DNA of 64,000 nucleotides from an uncultured Sphingomonadaceae bacterium. Its GTDB lineage: Bacteria; Pseudomonadota; Alphaproteobacteria; Sphingomonadales; Sphingomonadaceae. Positions within the stretch are counted from its first letter, which is position 1, and every line of letters begins with the position of its first letter. Where the stretch lies: positions 248,001-312,000 of the forward strand of contig CANLSQ010000003.1 of assembly GCA_947493955.1 (NCBI GenBank). Reading direction: 5' to 3'. Of this stretch, positions 53,766 to 62,982 are shown piece after piece. Made by a program: the position numbers and the translations under genes. The notes under the pieces were generated by a model that saw only the letters and a list, made by a program, of their open reading frames with translations, was not told the DNA's origin and did no database searches.

Positions 53766-54680
53766 CTACCCGAACAATATCGCAGACAGCTTGCGACGGG
53801 TGGCTGATACCCATTCGTCTTCCAGACCGACCACTTCAAACAATGACAGCAGTTTTGCCCGTGCGGCACCATCATTCCAGTCCTTGTCCGCCTCGATAAT
53901 TGAAAGCAGATGATCCGCCGCGCCATCATGATCACCCGAAGCAATCATGGCGCTGGCCAGATCAAAGCGGGCCTGATGATCCTTTGGATTTGCAGCAACA
54001 GCAGCTTGCAGGGCATCTGCTTCACCATCATCCGGCTTGTCTTTCGCCAGCGCCAGAGCAGAGCTGGCCCGCTCAATAGCCGGATCGCTGGTCATGGCAT
54101 CCGGAATACCTGCCAAGGCGGCTTCTGCTTCGGGCAAGTGGTCGGCAAGAACCAAGGCTCGAATCAAGCCACCAACGGCCTCTGCGTTGTCGGGGGCCAT
54201 ATCCGCGATCTGTGCAAATATTCCCGCAGCTCGCTCACCATCACCCTGCCCGAGTACTTCTTCTCCCATAGCAAGTAGCGGAACAATATCTTGTTTCGGC
54301 TCTTCACCGTTGCCCGCGCCGACGGGGAGCTGTTCCAGCAACTGGTCGAGAATCTGCCCTAATTGGCTTTCGGTGCGCGCTGAAGTCAGATCAGCGACCG
54401 GTTTCCCCTGAAATATCGCATAGACGGTGGGAATCGACTGGACCTGAAATTGCGATGCGATGAACTTGTTCTCATCAACATTCACTTTGGCGAGCATGAC
54501 ACCTTTGTCGGCATAACTGGCCGCGACTTTCTCAAGCACCGGCGTCAAGGCTTTGCACGGCCCGCACCATTCGGCCCAGAAATCAAGAATCACCAGCTTA
54601 TTCATGCTGGGCGCGACTACGGCCTGTTGAAATTCTTCAACCGCCTTCTGTTCGTCCACTGTTAATCCTGCTGTCGCCAA
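53766..54680 (-). CDS. Thioredoxin-domain TPR protein (CnoX/YbbN-like)
   Basis: 304 residues. A thioredoxin domain (about 10-120) contains the full WAEWCGPCKAL active site, followed by tetratricopeptide-like helices (about 145-300). This is the architecture of YbbN/CnoX, a holdase that transfers substrates to GroEL and DnaK under oxidative stress. The alphaproteobacterial form keeps both Cys residues (CGPC), unlike E. coli SXXC, so redox activity is likely. It heads the operon with the LON-domain and Trm112 genes. Confidence 0.9.
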   Translation of the reverse strand: MATAGLTVDEQKAVEEFQQAVVAPSMNKLVILDFWAEWCGPCKALTPVLEKVAASYADKGVMLAKVNVDENKFIASQFQVQSIPTVYAIFQGKPVADLTSARTESQLGQILDQLLEQLPVGAGNGEEPKQDIVPLLAMGEEVLGQGDGERAAGIFAQIADMAPDNAEAVGGLIRALVLADHLPEAEAALAGIPDAMTSDPAIERASSALALAKDKPDDGEADALQAAVAANPKDHQARFDLASAMIASGDHDGAADHLLSIIEADKDWNDGAARAKLLSLFEVVGLEDEWVSATRRKLSAILFG

Positions 54681-54937
54681 TTTTCGTTCCCTTATAATTT
54701 TGGCCGGTTCCCCGTTTCAGATCCGCTGCTTTAGGACCATTTTTCAAGGGAATCGCGTAGTGATTTCTAATATAATCGCAACTTATGTGGGGTCGAACCC
54801 ACCAAAGCCAAGCATATTTTTACTTTTCATAGCCATGGATTGCAAAATGGGGCTTGCCGGGCTGTATAACCCATGCTAACCGCGCGCCTCAACTGCTGAT
54901 GACGATAGCATATCACCCAATGTCACAGCAGCGCCGA

Positions 54938-55012
54938 GCGGGCGTAGCTCAGGGGTAGAGCACAACCTTGCCAAGGTTGGGGTCGAGAGTTCGAATCTCT
55001 TCGCCCGCTCCA
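54938..55012 (+). tRNA. tRNA-Gly (anticodon GCC)
   Basis: A complete cloverleaf of 75 bases: acceptor GCGGGCG pairs with CGCCCGC, the D arm is GCTCAGGGGTAGAGC, and the anticodon stem CAACC/GGTTG encloses loop TTGCCAA with anticodon GCC at 54970-54972. The T arm is GAGAG/CTCTT with loop TTCGAAT, and the 3' CCA is encoded. The reverse strand gives a typical false protein frame, which I reject. Confidence 0.97.
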
Positions 55013-55345
55013 TTTTTAGCCAAATATTGTCGATGACGTTGATCTGTTGCTGTTTAAGGTGGGTTTGCTCATGCCGGCACATGTTTTTCGACTGGAACCG
55101 GGATACCGATCAAGGCCTCACGCTTGTCATCATAGCATCTTTGGAATTTTAGGCAGGAACGCCCTGGAGAGGCTGTTCAGCGCCGAGAATTCTCCTCTAC
55201 GGCACCGGCATCTTCCTTGGCTTAACGGGTTCCTAACGGATTGCAGTCTATATTCCACTCGGGGGAATTTATATGATGGGCCGGGCAGCGGCCGATTGAT
55301 TTTTCAAAACCAGAACAGGTTGAAAGACGAGGGCATCTGTTGGTG
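55013..55345 (+). other. Intergenic leader of the deacetylase gene
   Basis: 333 bases between tRNA-Gly and the deacetylase gene. A frame spans much of it but has no recognisable product and no ribosome-binding site. The right half holds an 8-codon reading frame with a strong ribosome-binding site and an overlapping hairpin with a T-run (separate entry). Nothing else is supported. Confidence 0.5.
55261..55304 (+). promoter_or_regulatory. Leader-peptide and attenuator-like hairpin before the deacetylase gene
   Basis: GGGGGA at 55261-55266 is spaced ideally before an ATG at 55273 that opens an 8-codon frame ending in TGA at 55297-55299 (Met-Met-Gly-Arg-Ala-Ala-Ala-Asp). GGCCG at 55279-55283 and CGGCC at 55289-55293 form a 5-bp stem within it, and TTTTT at 55300-55304 follows closely. 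The layout resembles a translated attenuator, but the stem is short. Confidence 0.35.
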
Positions 55346-56338
55346 ATGGGCCATAATGTATCAAATATTATGCTGACCGTTGACACGGAGCTTTCTGCTG
55401 CCCTGCACCAGCAAGGATTGAGCGCTGCCGCCAATTTTGACAGCTCGATACTTGGGCGCTGTGATGCGGGCGATTTCGGGATTGTCCATCAAATGAACCG
55501 ACTGGATGATTATGGCCATAAAGCTGTGTTCTTCATCGACCCCATGCCTGCGCTGGTTTACGGTGAACAGATCGTCGCGGATATGGTTGGCCCGGTTGTC
55601 GAGCGTGGGCATGAAGTGCAGCTGCATATGCACACGGAATGGCTGGAATGGGCAAAGGATTCGCCTGTGGGAGATCGCTGGGGACGTAACCTAGCGGATT
55701 TCGACTTTGAGGATCAGGTACGATTGTTGAAATTTGCAACGGGTGTTCTAACAAAAGCTGGCGCGCCGGCGCCCACTGCTTTTCGGGCCGGAAATTTCGG
55801 GGCAAATGACGACAGTCTGCGAGCTTTGCGTACAGCCGGACTGATCTGGGATTCAAGTTTTACGCCTTGCTCCTCCCTACGGCATTGCAAGATCAACGTG
55901 CCGAAAAACCAGATTGCACCTGTTTTGAAAAGCGGCGTGGTGGAATTGCCGGTGGCCGGAATATCGGACGGGCCAAATGCGATCAGGCCGGCGCAGATTT
56001 GCGCACTTTCAACGGCGGAAATGAAGGCGGCGATGGTTCATGCCTACATGGAACATCATCCCGTTTTTGTGACTGTAACACATAGTTTTGAATTGCTGTC
56101 CCGCGACCGGTCACGCCCCAACGGTTCAGTGGCGAAGAGGTTCGATCAAATCGCCGCCTTTATTGCCGCACATAACGGTTTGCAAACATCCGGTTTCAAC
56201 CAGTTGTCGGCCAGCAAGCTGCTTGACCATGAGCAAAGTTTTACCCGGCTTGGCCCAAAGCGATTGCGTGCCGCGATGCGAATGGCAGAGCAGCTATGGG
56301 CAACCTGGCGATATGAGCGCAGCGTGATGCCGGTTTGA
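55346..56338 (+). CDS. Polysaccharide deacetylase-family protein
   Basis: 330 residues. NodB-type signature pieces are visible: NIMLTVDTELS, with the catalytic/metal Asp pair region, KAVFFIDPMPALVYG, then VERGHEVQLHMHTEW, which holds the metal His residues (HMHTEW), and PTAFRAGNFGAND. The C-terminal part ends in a helix without an anchor. No signal peptide is seen, so the substrate may be an intracellular precursor or nucleotide sugar; capsule genes are absent nearby. ATG 55346 is the likely start; TTG 55340 and GTG 55343 lie directly before it. It converges on the TonB receptor gene. Confidence 0.82.
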   Translation: MGHNVSNIMLTVDTELSAALHQQGLSAAANFDSSILGRCDAGDFGIVHQMNRLDDYGHKAVFFIDPMPALVYGEQIVADMVGPVVERGHEVQLHMHTEWLEWAKDSPVGDRWGRNLADFDFEDQVRLLKFATGVLTKAGAPAPTAFRAGNFGANDDSLRALRTAGLIWDSSFTPCSSLRHCKINVPKNQIAPVLKSGVVELPVAGISDGPNAIRPAQICALSTAEMKAAMVHAYMEHHPVFVTVTHSFELLSRDRSRPNGSVAKRFDQIAAFIAAHNGLQTSGFNQLSASKLLDHEQSFTRLGPKRLRAAMRMAEQLWATWRYERSVMPV

Positions 56339-56359
56339 TGGAGGTGGTAGTCGCACGCA

Positions 56360-56394
56360 AATAAAAAACGGCGACGCTTTGCAGCGCCGCCGTC
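56360..56394 (-). terminator. Terminator of the TonB-receptor gene
   Basis: ACGGCG and CGCCGT with an inner CGCT/AGCG extension form a stem of about ten pairs around TTGC. On the minus strand it is followed by TTTTTTATTTG, a good U-tract, about 40 bases past the receptor stop codon. It also lies just beyond the stop of the convergent deacetylase gene. Confidence 0.75.
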
Positions 56395-56431
56395 ATTTGG
56401 ATTCACTAGGTCCGACTATTGAAGTCAGAGA

Positions 56432-59400
56432 TTAGAATTCGTAGCGAACGCCGACTTTGATAGCCCAGCGTGATGGCAGAACATCTACTTCGTTGTCGCT
56501 GCCTTCTCTAAACCCGGTGATGATATATTGTCCGGTGGTGTCATCAATATCGCCATCAACCAAGTCAAGACGACCATCTGAAGTTCGATTACGACGGGCA
56601 TTTCCGTTAGAGTCCAAGAAGTTCAGGAAGTTATCAAACACCCCAAAGACCTCAATCTTGTCTTCAATGCCGAACAAGGAACCCGGGCCCGGAATTTCCT
56701 GAGACAGGCGAAGATCCAGATCGTAATACCAATCGTTGTTGCAGGTATTGCGCGAGATTGTTCGGCCCGCAAATCCCCGAATACAGCTTTCACCCGCAGC
56801 AAAGTCCAGCAATTGCTGCACTGCTCCGCCTGCACTCAAGTCGGAAGCCGGTGAGAGGTTTGGATCATCCAGCCCGGTTGGAATGTAAAGCAATCCAGCA
56901 TCACGGCTTGATGAAATTTCATCGAAGCCAGGGTTGCCATCAAACGTCACGCTGTAGGGTAACCCGGATTGAGCAGAAAAGAAAAATCCGAAGGTCGTTG
57001 CATTGTCGCCAAAGAACGTTTCTTCAAAGTTCGCCGCGAAGGTAATGTTGTGCCGTACTTCGAAATTTGAAGTCGATACAGCAGGATTCTGACGATCAAA
57101 TGCAGCTGTTCGCGTGAAATTTGAAGTCGCCGTTGAACTGGAAGTATCGCGACGGTTATTTGAGTCCGTCCAAGCATAGCCCAGTGATACAAATACGTTA
57201 CCGCCGTCTGTGAAAATTCCTCGGTCGAAGTTCTTCGACAAAATTGCTGAGACGGTATGGCTGTTAAATGCATCTGCATTGGTCAGCTGAATTTCGTCTT
57301 CGCGGCGGGTATTGAAGCAGGCGTCACTTACGTTGGTAAAACCACCGTTCGTGCCGGTACCCTGAAAGACTGCATCACAACCAGCATTCAGTGGATCAAT
57401 GGACGAGTAAAGTGGGCGTCCGTCGATCGTGAAGCCGTTCAATCCCTTGTTTGGGTCTATCGCGTAGGTCAGGTCTACAAAGTTGAAGGGATTGCGGTTG
57501 CGGCTGAAGATATAGTCGACGTTCAGTCCCCAGTTGCTGAAGAAGCCTCCATCATTGGTACCGAAGCGCGTCGCTACGCCCAGATTGGCCCGCAATACAG
57601 TCGGGATTTTCAGATTCGGATCTGTGGATTGAACAGCTGCAGCGCCTGCTTGGGCAGAGTTTACAGCCGCATCAACCGCACATTGTGGTATACCAGTAAA
57701 GTTTCCGCCACCCGGTGTGACGTCGACCTGTCCACCGGCTGTCAGAGCAGCACATTCCGCGTCTGACAGTCGACCGATTGCAGAAGCAAATCCATCGTTT
57801 GAGAAGGCATTTGAGAACCAAACAGTTGGATCACCACCAGAAAAGACGCCAACGCCGCCTTTAATCTGGGTATTGCTGAAAAAACCGTCATTGAACATAT
57901 TATAAGTAAAGCCCAGTCGCGGCAAAATCACGGGGTCCAGGTTTCCGAATGATACTGCATTGGTAAATCCATAACGCTGCTGGAACAGTGGATTTGCTCT
58001 CGGAGCATCTCCGCTATACCAATCCACACGGATACCACCCAGCAAATTCAGCTGATCTGTTGCCTGCCACTCATCCTGTGCATAGATTGAAAAAATTGTG
58101 CGTTCAAATGATGCTGATGCATCGTTGATGTCACCGGTGGTAGATGATGAAATAAGAAAACCGTCTGTAGCACCGTTAATCAGATCATCCGTACCAAAGA
58201 AGGTGTTGAACGAAGATCCGGTATTGAGGAGGCCTTCGCGCAAGGCATCTACATTGGCGAAGTTGAACATCCCGGTAGCATTGATTGCAAACAGGTTGAA
58301 AACATCTGCGCGATTGCCTTCAATGCCCAACGTAAACGTATGATCTCCAGTTTCCAACTGACCTTTTACCTTAAACTGATCAATCGTTTGTTGCAGGTCA
58401 TTTGCTGAACGAAACTGGCCGGGGCCAGCTTCAAAGAAACCTATTTCACATCCGTCAGTATCGGGAACACATCCGGTCGGATTGGTGACGCCAACGCGGA
58501 TAATTGGAATCGGGTTGCCATTTTGTGCTTCGCCACCGTTTATGGGATCCTGAATATCAGTAATTTCGGAGCGCGATAGACGGATCTCGGTGGAAAAATT
58601 ATCCGTCCATTGCGAGAAGAGACGGCCAGAGAAATAGTCTGACTTGGTGCCTTCTACACGGAAGCTCTGCAAACCAGTTGCAACTGTGCTTCCCAATGAA
58701 TCTTCAAACTGTTTGGCTTCGTTGAGATGCTGATAAGACAGTTCGAGCCGGTGGTCGTCGTTGATAAACCAGTCAATGCGGCCAAAATAGCGCTCGTTGC
58801 GCTCAGGATTTGTGCGGACCAGCGGGCCTACTTCGATGCCATAAGTGTTTTCGATAATGCCGGCGATTTCATTGAATGTTGCAAGGTCAATAAAGTCTTG
58901 GACATTGGGATAGCCTGCACCAATCGGACCATCTGTGACCGGAACGCCCGAGAATTCGGCTTGCTCATATCCGGCATGGAAGAACAAAGTGTCTTCGATA
59001 ATTGGACCGGATAGCGTGGCACCCCAACGCTTGTTGTTAAAAGGAGATGGCGGGGCGGAGATACCGCCAGCAGTATCGCCGGTCAGTCCGTCGTCCTGAT
59101 ATTCAAAAAACGCCGTTCCATGAAAATCATTAGAGCCTGATTTGGTTACAACGTTGATGGCACAACCGGTAAACTGGCCATATTCCACATCAAATGGAGC
59201 AAGCTCCACAGATGTTTCTTTGATGGAATCGAAAGGTAAGGGAAGCGAGTTGCGTGACGCGAAGGGCGTACCATTCAAGCCGAACGTGTCGGCCTGCACC
59301 ACGCCATCGACTGTAAACGTATTTGCGCGGTCATTTGCGCCCAAGCAGGTAACGCGGTCCACTGTGCCGCCTTGTTCGCGGCTCAAACTGACGCGCGGAT

Positions 59401-59890
59401 CAATTCGGATTACGTCACGAATATCGCGGTTAATTGTTGGGACGCTTTCCAATACGTCCTGGTTGAACGCTTGGCTTGGGCCGATCGCGAGTTGTGTAAC
59501 GTTGGCGCGTTGTGCGGATACAATAATGATGTTTTCATCCGCGCTGCTGGTCAAAGTGAAGGTCAGTGAAGTTTCACCCGACAAATTGATAAATGCGTTT
59601 TCTACGGTCTGACCTTCAAAGCCCGCAGCTGTGGTAGTTACAGAGTAGGGACCACCCGTTTGCAGGCTGCTGGCACCGAAAGAGCCGTCTGAGCTGGTTG
59701 TTAATGTCCGTTTCGCGCCTGTGCGGGTGTCGGTAATAACAACCGTCGCACCGCTTATCGGGGACCCGGTTTCATCAAGAACCGTTCCATCAAAGCCGGA
59801 TGTTGTTTGCTGCGCGGCGGCTGGTGTGGCTAGCAGGCCTGCTGTGGAAAGGCTGACAACGCTGGCTGCCAAAAGATATTTCATTTTCAT
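56432..59890 (-). CDS. Oar-like TonB-dependent receptor with N-terminal carboxypeptidase-regulatory-like domain
   Basis: 1152 residues from ATG 59890, with GGGGAAAT upstream; an earlier ATG at 59929 adds 13. Order: signal peptide (cleavage near PAAA-QQ), a CarboxypepD_reg-like beta domain (about 33-115, GTVLDETGSPISGATVVITD), a TonB plug (about 125-245, with FTVDGVVQAD and NVVTKSGSNDFHGTAFFEYQ in parts), then a large beta-barrel ending in a C-terminal Phe (VRYEF). This is the Oar/OmpA-related layout found in sphingomonads and Myxococcus, not a classical siderophore receptor. The ligand is unknown. It is monocistronic with a clear terminator. Confidence 0.9.
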   Translation of the reverse strand: MKMKYLLAASVVSLSTAGLLATPAAAQQTTSGFDGTVLDETGSPISGATVVITDTRTGAKRTLTTSSDGSFGASSLQTGGPYSVTTTAAGFEGQTVENAFINLSGETSLTFTLTSSADENIIIVSAQRANVTQLAIGPSQAFNQDVLESVPTINRDIRDVIRIDPRVSLSREQGGTVDRVTCLGANDRANTFTVDGVVQADTFGLNGTPFASRNSLPLPFDSIKETSVELAPFDVEYGQFTGCAINVVTKSGSNDFHGTAFFEYQDDGLTGDTAGGISAPPSPFNNKRWGATLSGPIIEDTLFFHAGYEQAEFSGVPVTDGPIGAGYPNVQDFIDLATFNEIAGIIENTYGIEVGPLVRTNPERNERYFGRIDWFINDDHRLELSYQHLNEAKQFEDSLGSTVATGLQSFRVEGTKSDYFSGRLFSQWTDNFSTEIRLSRSEITDIQDPINGGEAQNGNPIPIIRVGVTNPTGCVPDTDGCEIGFFEAGPGQFRSANDLQQTIDQFKVKGQLETGDHTFTLGIEGNRADVFNLFAINATGMFNFANVDALREGLLNTGSSFNTFFGTDDLINGATDGFLISSSTTGDINDASASFERTIFSIYAQDEWQATDQLNLLGGIRVDWYSGDAPRANPLFQQRYGFTNAVSFGNLDPVILPRLGFTYNMFNDGFFSNTQIKGGVGVFSGGDPTVWFSNAFSNDGFASAIGRLSDAECAALTAGGQVDVTPGGGNFTGIPQCAVDAAVNSAQAGAAAVQSTDPNLKIPTVLRANLGVATRFGTNDGGFFSNWGLNVDYIFSRNRNPFNFVDLTYAIDPNKGLNGFTIDGRPLYSSIDPLNAGCDAVFQGTGTNGGFTNVSDACFNTRREDEIQLTNADAFNSHTVSAILSKNFDRGIFTDGGNVFVSLGYAWTDSNNRRDTSSSTATSNFTRTAAFDRQNPAVSTSNFEVRHNITFAANFEETFFGDNATTFGFFFSAQSGLPYSVTFDGNPGFDEISSSRDAGLLYIPTGLDDPNLSPASDLSAGGAVQQLLDFAAGESCIRGFAGRTISRNTCNNDWYYDLDLRLSQEIPGPGSLFGIEDKIEVFGVFDNFLNFLDSNGNARRNRTSDGRLDLVDGDIDDTTGQYIITGFREGSDNEVDVLPSRWAIKVGVRYEF

Positions 59891-59991
59891 GTTCGATTTC
59901 CCCGTACTGGTCTTCACAGTGATAAACATCTGTCGAAGACGCCGAAGGCAATCTTCTCGGATGTCGCTGGAAGCTCCCTAGAGGCCTAAAA

Positions 59992-60042
59992 TGACAGTTT
60001 TGTCACAACCGCAACCAATAAATTTTGCATTGCAGCAATTTA
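59992..60042 (-). promoter_or_regulatory. Palindromic elements upstream of the TonB-receptor gene
   Basis: TGACA-GTTT-TGTCA at 59992-60005 is a perfect 5-bp inverted repeat. A second, imperfect one at 60019-60042 pairs TAAAT...TTGC with GCAATTTA. Both lie 100-150 bases before the receptor start in a stretch otherwise free of genes (59891-60118). Either could be an operator, but no regulator can be named. Confidence 0.3.
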
Positions 60043-60118
60043 TTTTTATCCACAATTTATCAAGGGGTTGGAATCTTGCCGCGCAGAGCAGGCAGGATCA
60101 GCTGCGCTTTGATTTATC

Positions 60119-60739
60119 TTATTGAATTATATCAGTTATTGATTTTACAATTGCCGAAAAATCACTGGTAACAGCCGTTTTCGACTGTTGCGAATTTATC
60201 ACGATGTCTGCATGGGTCTGTGAAGGTTCGACAAATTTATCATGCATCGGATCGACTTGGTTGGCGAATGCTTCGCGCACCGAGTCGGCGGTTCGGCCAC
60301 GTTCCCGGACATCCCGCTCAAGCCGCCGTTTAAATCGAACGGCGCTGTCGCAGCGCACGAATACCGACAGATCGAATAATTCCCGCAAAGGTGCGTGGTG
60401 CAATATCAATATGCCATCGACCAATATGATCGGGCGTGGTTCCGTCAACTGGGTTTCCACTTTGGGCATGTGGGTTGGAAAATCGTAAAGCGGGCGTTGG
60501 ATAGATGCTCCCTGTTTGAGCAGGCTCAATTGCGCGCACATCTTGTCAAAATCCACGGCATCGGGATGATCGAAATTCGGACCGCCTTTCCCTTCCGGTG
60601 CATCGCCATAACCGAAGAAATAGTCGTCTTGCGGCAGGATCACACATTGCTCTGGTCCCAATGCTTCATAGATATATGCGGCCAGAGTTGATTTACCCGA
60701 ACAACTGCCCCCGCTAATCCCGACAACCTTCGGGGTCAT
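60119..60739 (-). CDS. udk: Uridine kinase
   Basis: 206 residues of the uridine/cytidine kinase group. Walker A is GISGGSCSGKSTLA, PQDDYFFG is the nucleoside-binding Asp loop, and NFDHPDAVDFDKM is the second substrate motif. PLYDFPTHMPK and the RRLERDVRERGR lid are characteristic. It phosphorylates uridine (and often cytidine) to the monophosphate. The start overlaps the stop of the dioxygenase gene (ATGA), making it the last gene of a nucleoside-related operon. Confidence 0.9.
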   Translation of the reverse strand: MTPKVVGISGGSCSGKSTLAAYIYEALGPEQCVILPQDDYFFGYGDAPEGKGGPNFDHPDAVDFDKMCAQLSLLKQGASIQRPLYDFPTHMPKVETQLTEPRPIILVDGILILHHAPLRELFDLSVFVRCDSAVRFKRRLERDVRERGRTADSVREAFANQVDPMHDKFVEPSQTHADIVINSQQSKTAVTSDFSAIVKSITDIIQ

Positions 60740-61680
60740 GCCAATCCAATTTCGCGCAGGCGTTCCATCAGATAGTCATGCGCCGTAATTGGCTCCGGAT
60801 AGAGATCAGAGTGCTCATCATCCACGCATTGCGGCAAGGTTTCTATCAGATAGTCCGGTCGGAAATGCAGGAAGAAGGGCATGGAATAGCGTGAATGCCC
60901 ACGCCTTTCCGGTGCAGGATTGACGACCCGGTGCGTCGTCGAGGGCAACCGGTTGTTAGTAAGCCTTTGCAGCATATCACCAATATTAACCGCAAGCTCG
61001 CCCGGCTTTGGGGTTACCGGGCGCCAGTTGCCTTGTTTGTCGAGTAGCTCAAGCCCTGCTTCCTCTGCACCGATGAGCAAGGTAATTGTATTGATATCCT
61101 CATGCGCAGCGGCGCGTACCGCCGGGGAGTCTGCTGGTACAGGCGGATAATGAATCAGACGCAAGATACTGTTACCGTCGCGCACGGTGTCGTCGAAAAA
61201 ATCAGGATCCAAATTGAGAAAGCGCGCAATCCCCTCCAATATCCGTTGCCCTGCCCGGTCAAAGGCGGCGAAGAGATCCAGATAGCAATCGCGAAAGCCA
61301 TCCACTTCATCAGGCCAGATATTTGCACTCATGAACGGTTCAAATTCGTGACCTTCCGGCAGTTGCCGGCCAATATGCCAGAACTCCTTAAGGTCATGGA
61401 TGTCCGAATCCTTTGCGGCCTCGGTTCCGAAAGGTGTGTAGCCGCGTGCGCCACCACCGCCTTCTACAAAATATTTCCGCTTCACATCATCCGGTAGCGC
61501 AAAAAAAGCGCGGGACATTTGTTCGGCCTTTGCGATCAAGTCATCCGGGATGCCGTGATCAGCAATAACCGCAAAACCCCAATCGGAAAAGGAACTGCCG
61601 ATGCGCGCGGCAAAGGCATCCTTGTCCTGATCAGCCAAGGTTAGTGAAATAGATGATAAAGTGTCGTGGGTTTCGGACAT
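60736..61680 (-). CDS. 2-oxoglutarate/Fe(II) dioxygenase, isopenicillin N synthase family
   Basis: 314 residues. The DIOX_N-type helix bundle (SFSDWGFAVIADHGIPDDL) precedes a double-stranded beta-helix. The iron ligands can be placed as His193 and Asp195 (AAHEDINTIT) and His250 (PSTTHRVV), and the 2-oxoglutarate-binding Arg264/Ser266 pair in RYSMPFF is intact, so the enzyme should be a true 2OG dioxygenase, not an IPNS. Substrate unknown. It is coupled to udk and follows a nucleoside transporter gene by 43 bases, which points to a nucleoside or nucleobase substrate, an inference. Confidence 0.87.
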   Translation of the reverse strand: MSETHDTLSSISLTLADQDKDAFAARIGSSFSDWGFAVIADHGIPDDLIAKAEQMSRAFFALPDDVKRKYFVEGGGGARGYTPFGTEAAKDSDIHDLKEFWHIGRQLPEGHEFEPFMSANIWPDEVDGFRDCYLDLFAAFDRAGQRILEGIARFLNLDPDFFDDTVRDGNSILRLIHYPPVPADSPAVRAAAHEDINTITLLIGAEEAGLELLDKQGNWRPVTPKPGELAVNIGDMLQRLTNNRLPSTTHRVVNPAPERRGHSRYSMPFFLHFRPDYLIETLPQCVDDEHSDLYPEPITAHDYLMERLREIGLA

Positions 61681-61723
61681 GGCTCTATGATGCTCTGCTA
61701 ATCGGGTTTGTCAATCTATCGGG

Positions 61724-62959
61724 TCAGCCGAGGCTTAACAACAGACCGGCCAAAGCCGCGCTCATCAGGTTGGCCAGCGACCCGGCCGCCAGTGCTCTCA
61801 GGCCAAGGCGTGCGATTACAGGGCGTTGATTGGGGGCCAATCCACCAGTGACCGCCAGCTGGATGGCGATCGACAGGAAGTTGGCAAAGCCGCACAGGGC
61901 GAATGTCACGATTGCTACTGTCGTCGGGGATAGGGTATCAGCCATGCCGCCGAGATCGCTGAATGCAACAAACTCGTTCAGGACAACCTTGGTCCCGAAA
62001 AGTCCGCCGGCTGCAAAAGCCTCTTCCCATGGCACGCCGAGTAGAAACATGATTGGACCGAATACGTAGCCAATGATTTGCTGGAAGCTCAGTCCCGGCT
62101 GGCCAAACCAGCCACCAATGCCCCCCAATATGCCATTGGCCAAAGCGACCAGAGCGACAAAAGCCAGAACCATGGCACCCACTGCAACGGCAATTTTTAC
62201 ACCGGTTTGTGCACCCATGGACGCGGCCATGATGATATTCGCGGGTTTTTCCTCTTCATAGTCAACGGCGACCACCAGTTCTTCCGGTGCCTCAGCATCG
62301 GGATTATCCGGCATGATGATTTTCGCCATCATAATACCGCCTGGTGCTGACATGAAAGCGGCGGCGAGCAGATAGTCAATGCGGATGCCCATGGACGCAT
62401 AGGCAGCCAATATCGTTCCCGCCACACCGGCCATCCCGACGCTCATGACGGTAAAAAGCTGAGATTCCGTGAGCTTCGCCAAATACGGTCTGATAACAAG
62501 CGGGGATTCGGACTGGCCAACGAAGATATTCGCTGCGGCGCAGAGAGATTCGACTTTCGATATGCCGGTAACTTTCTGGATCCCGCCGCCGACCCATTTG
62601 ATGATAAACTGCATCACGCCAAGATAATAGAGAATGGATATCAATGCAGAGAAGAAGATGATCACCGGCAGCGCGGCTATGGCAAAGCTGTTGCCGCCCA
62701 TTTCTGGTGTCGCGAGCGGGCCAAATATGAAATTTGTGCCATCCGCTGCATAGCTGAGCAGGTTGGATACACCCGTAGACATCGCCTCGATAACGTTTTT
62801 ACCGGCAGGTACATAAAGCACGAGGACAGCGATGCCGGCTTGCAATGCGAATGCCGCGGCGACAACACGAAGGCGGATATTGCGCCGTCCGGTTGAAAGA
62901 GCGACGGCGAGCGAGATGATCACAGCCATGCCAGCCATGCTTGTCAAAATAGCGGTCAT
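61724..62959 (-). CDS. Concentrative nucleoside transporter (NupC/CNT family)
   Basis: 411 residues with about ten hydrophobic segments. CNT landmarks are VQFIIKWVGGGIQKVTGISKVESL in parts (FIIKWVGGG, KVTGISKVES), NIFVGQSESPLVIRPYL, which holds the nucleoside/sodium site (GQSESPL), and LNEFVAF with Asn-Glu in the second site. GFANFLSIAIQ and GGLAPNQRP follow. It imports nucleosides with sodium or protons. It lies between the LOG gene (23 bases) and the dioxygenase gene (43 bases) on one strand. Confidence 0.92.
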   Translation of the reverse strand: MTAILTSMAGMAVIISLAVALSTGRRNIRLRVVAAAFALQAGIAVLVLYVPAGKNVIEAMSTGVSNLLSYAADGTNFIFGPLATPEMGGNSFAIAALPVIIFFSALISILYYLGVMQFIIKWVGGGIQKVTGISKVESLCAAANIFVGQSESPLVIRPYLAKLTESQLFTVMSVGMAGVAGTILAAYASMGIRIDYLLAAAFMSAPGGIMMAKIIMPDNPDAEAPEELVVAVDYEEEKPANIIMAASMGAQTGVKIAVAVGAMVLAFVALVALANGILGGIGGWFGQPGLSFQQIIGYVFGPIMFLLGVPWEEAFAAGGLFGTKVVLNEFVAFSDLGGMADTLSPTTVAIVTFALCGFANFLSIAIQLAVTGGLAPNQRPVIARLGLRALAAGSLANLMSAALAGLLLSLG

Positions 62960-62982
62960 TTAGCGATCCATTCCCATCAATC

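Noticed and set aside
54787-54803. T-arm-like hairpin GTGGG-GTCGAA-CCCAC upstream of tRNA-Gly
   Set aside because: It resembles a tRNA T arm with a 6-base loop, but no other tRNA arms are near, so a tRNA remnant is not supported.
54876-55082. Minus-strand frame across the tRNA-Gly gene
   Set aside because: It is the well-known false protein produced by reading the complement of a tRNA (contains AKRFELSTPTLARLC) and overlaps a perfect cloverleaf.
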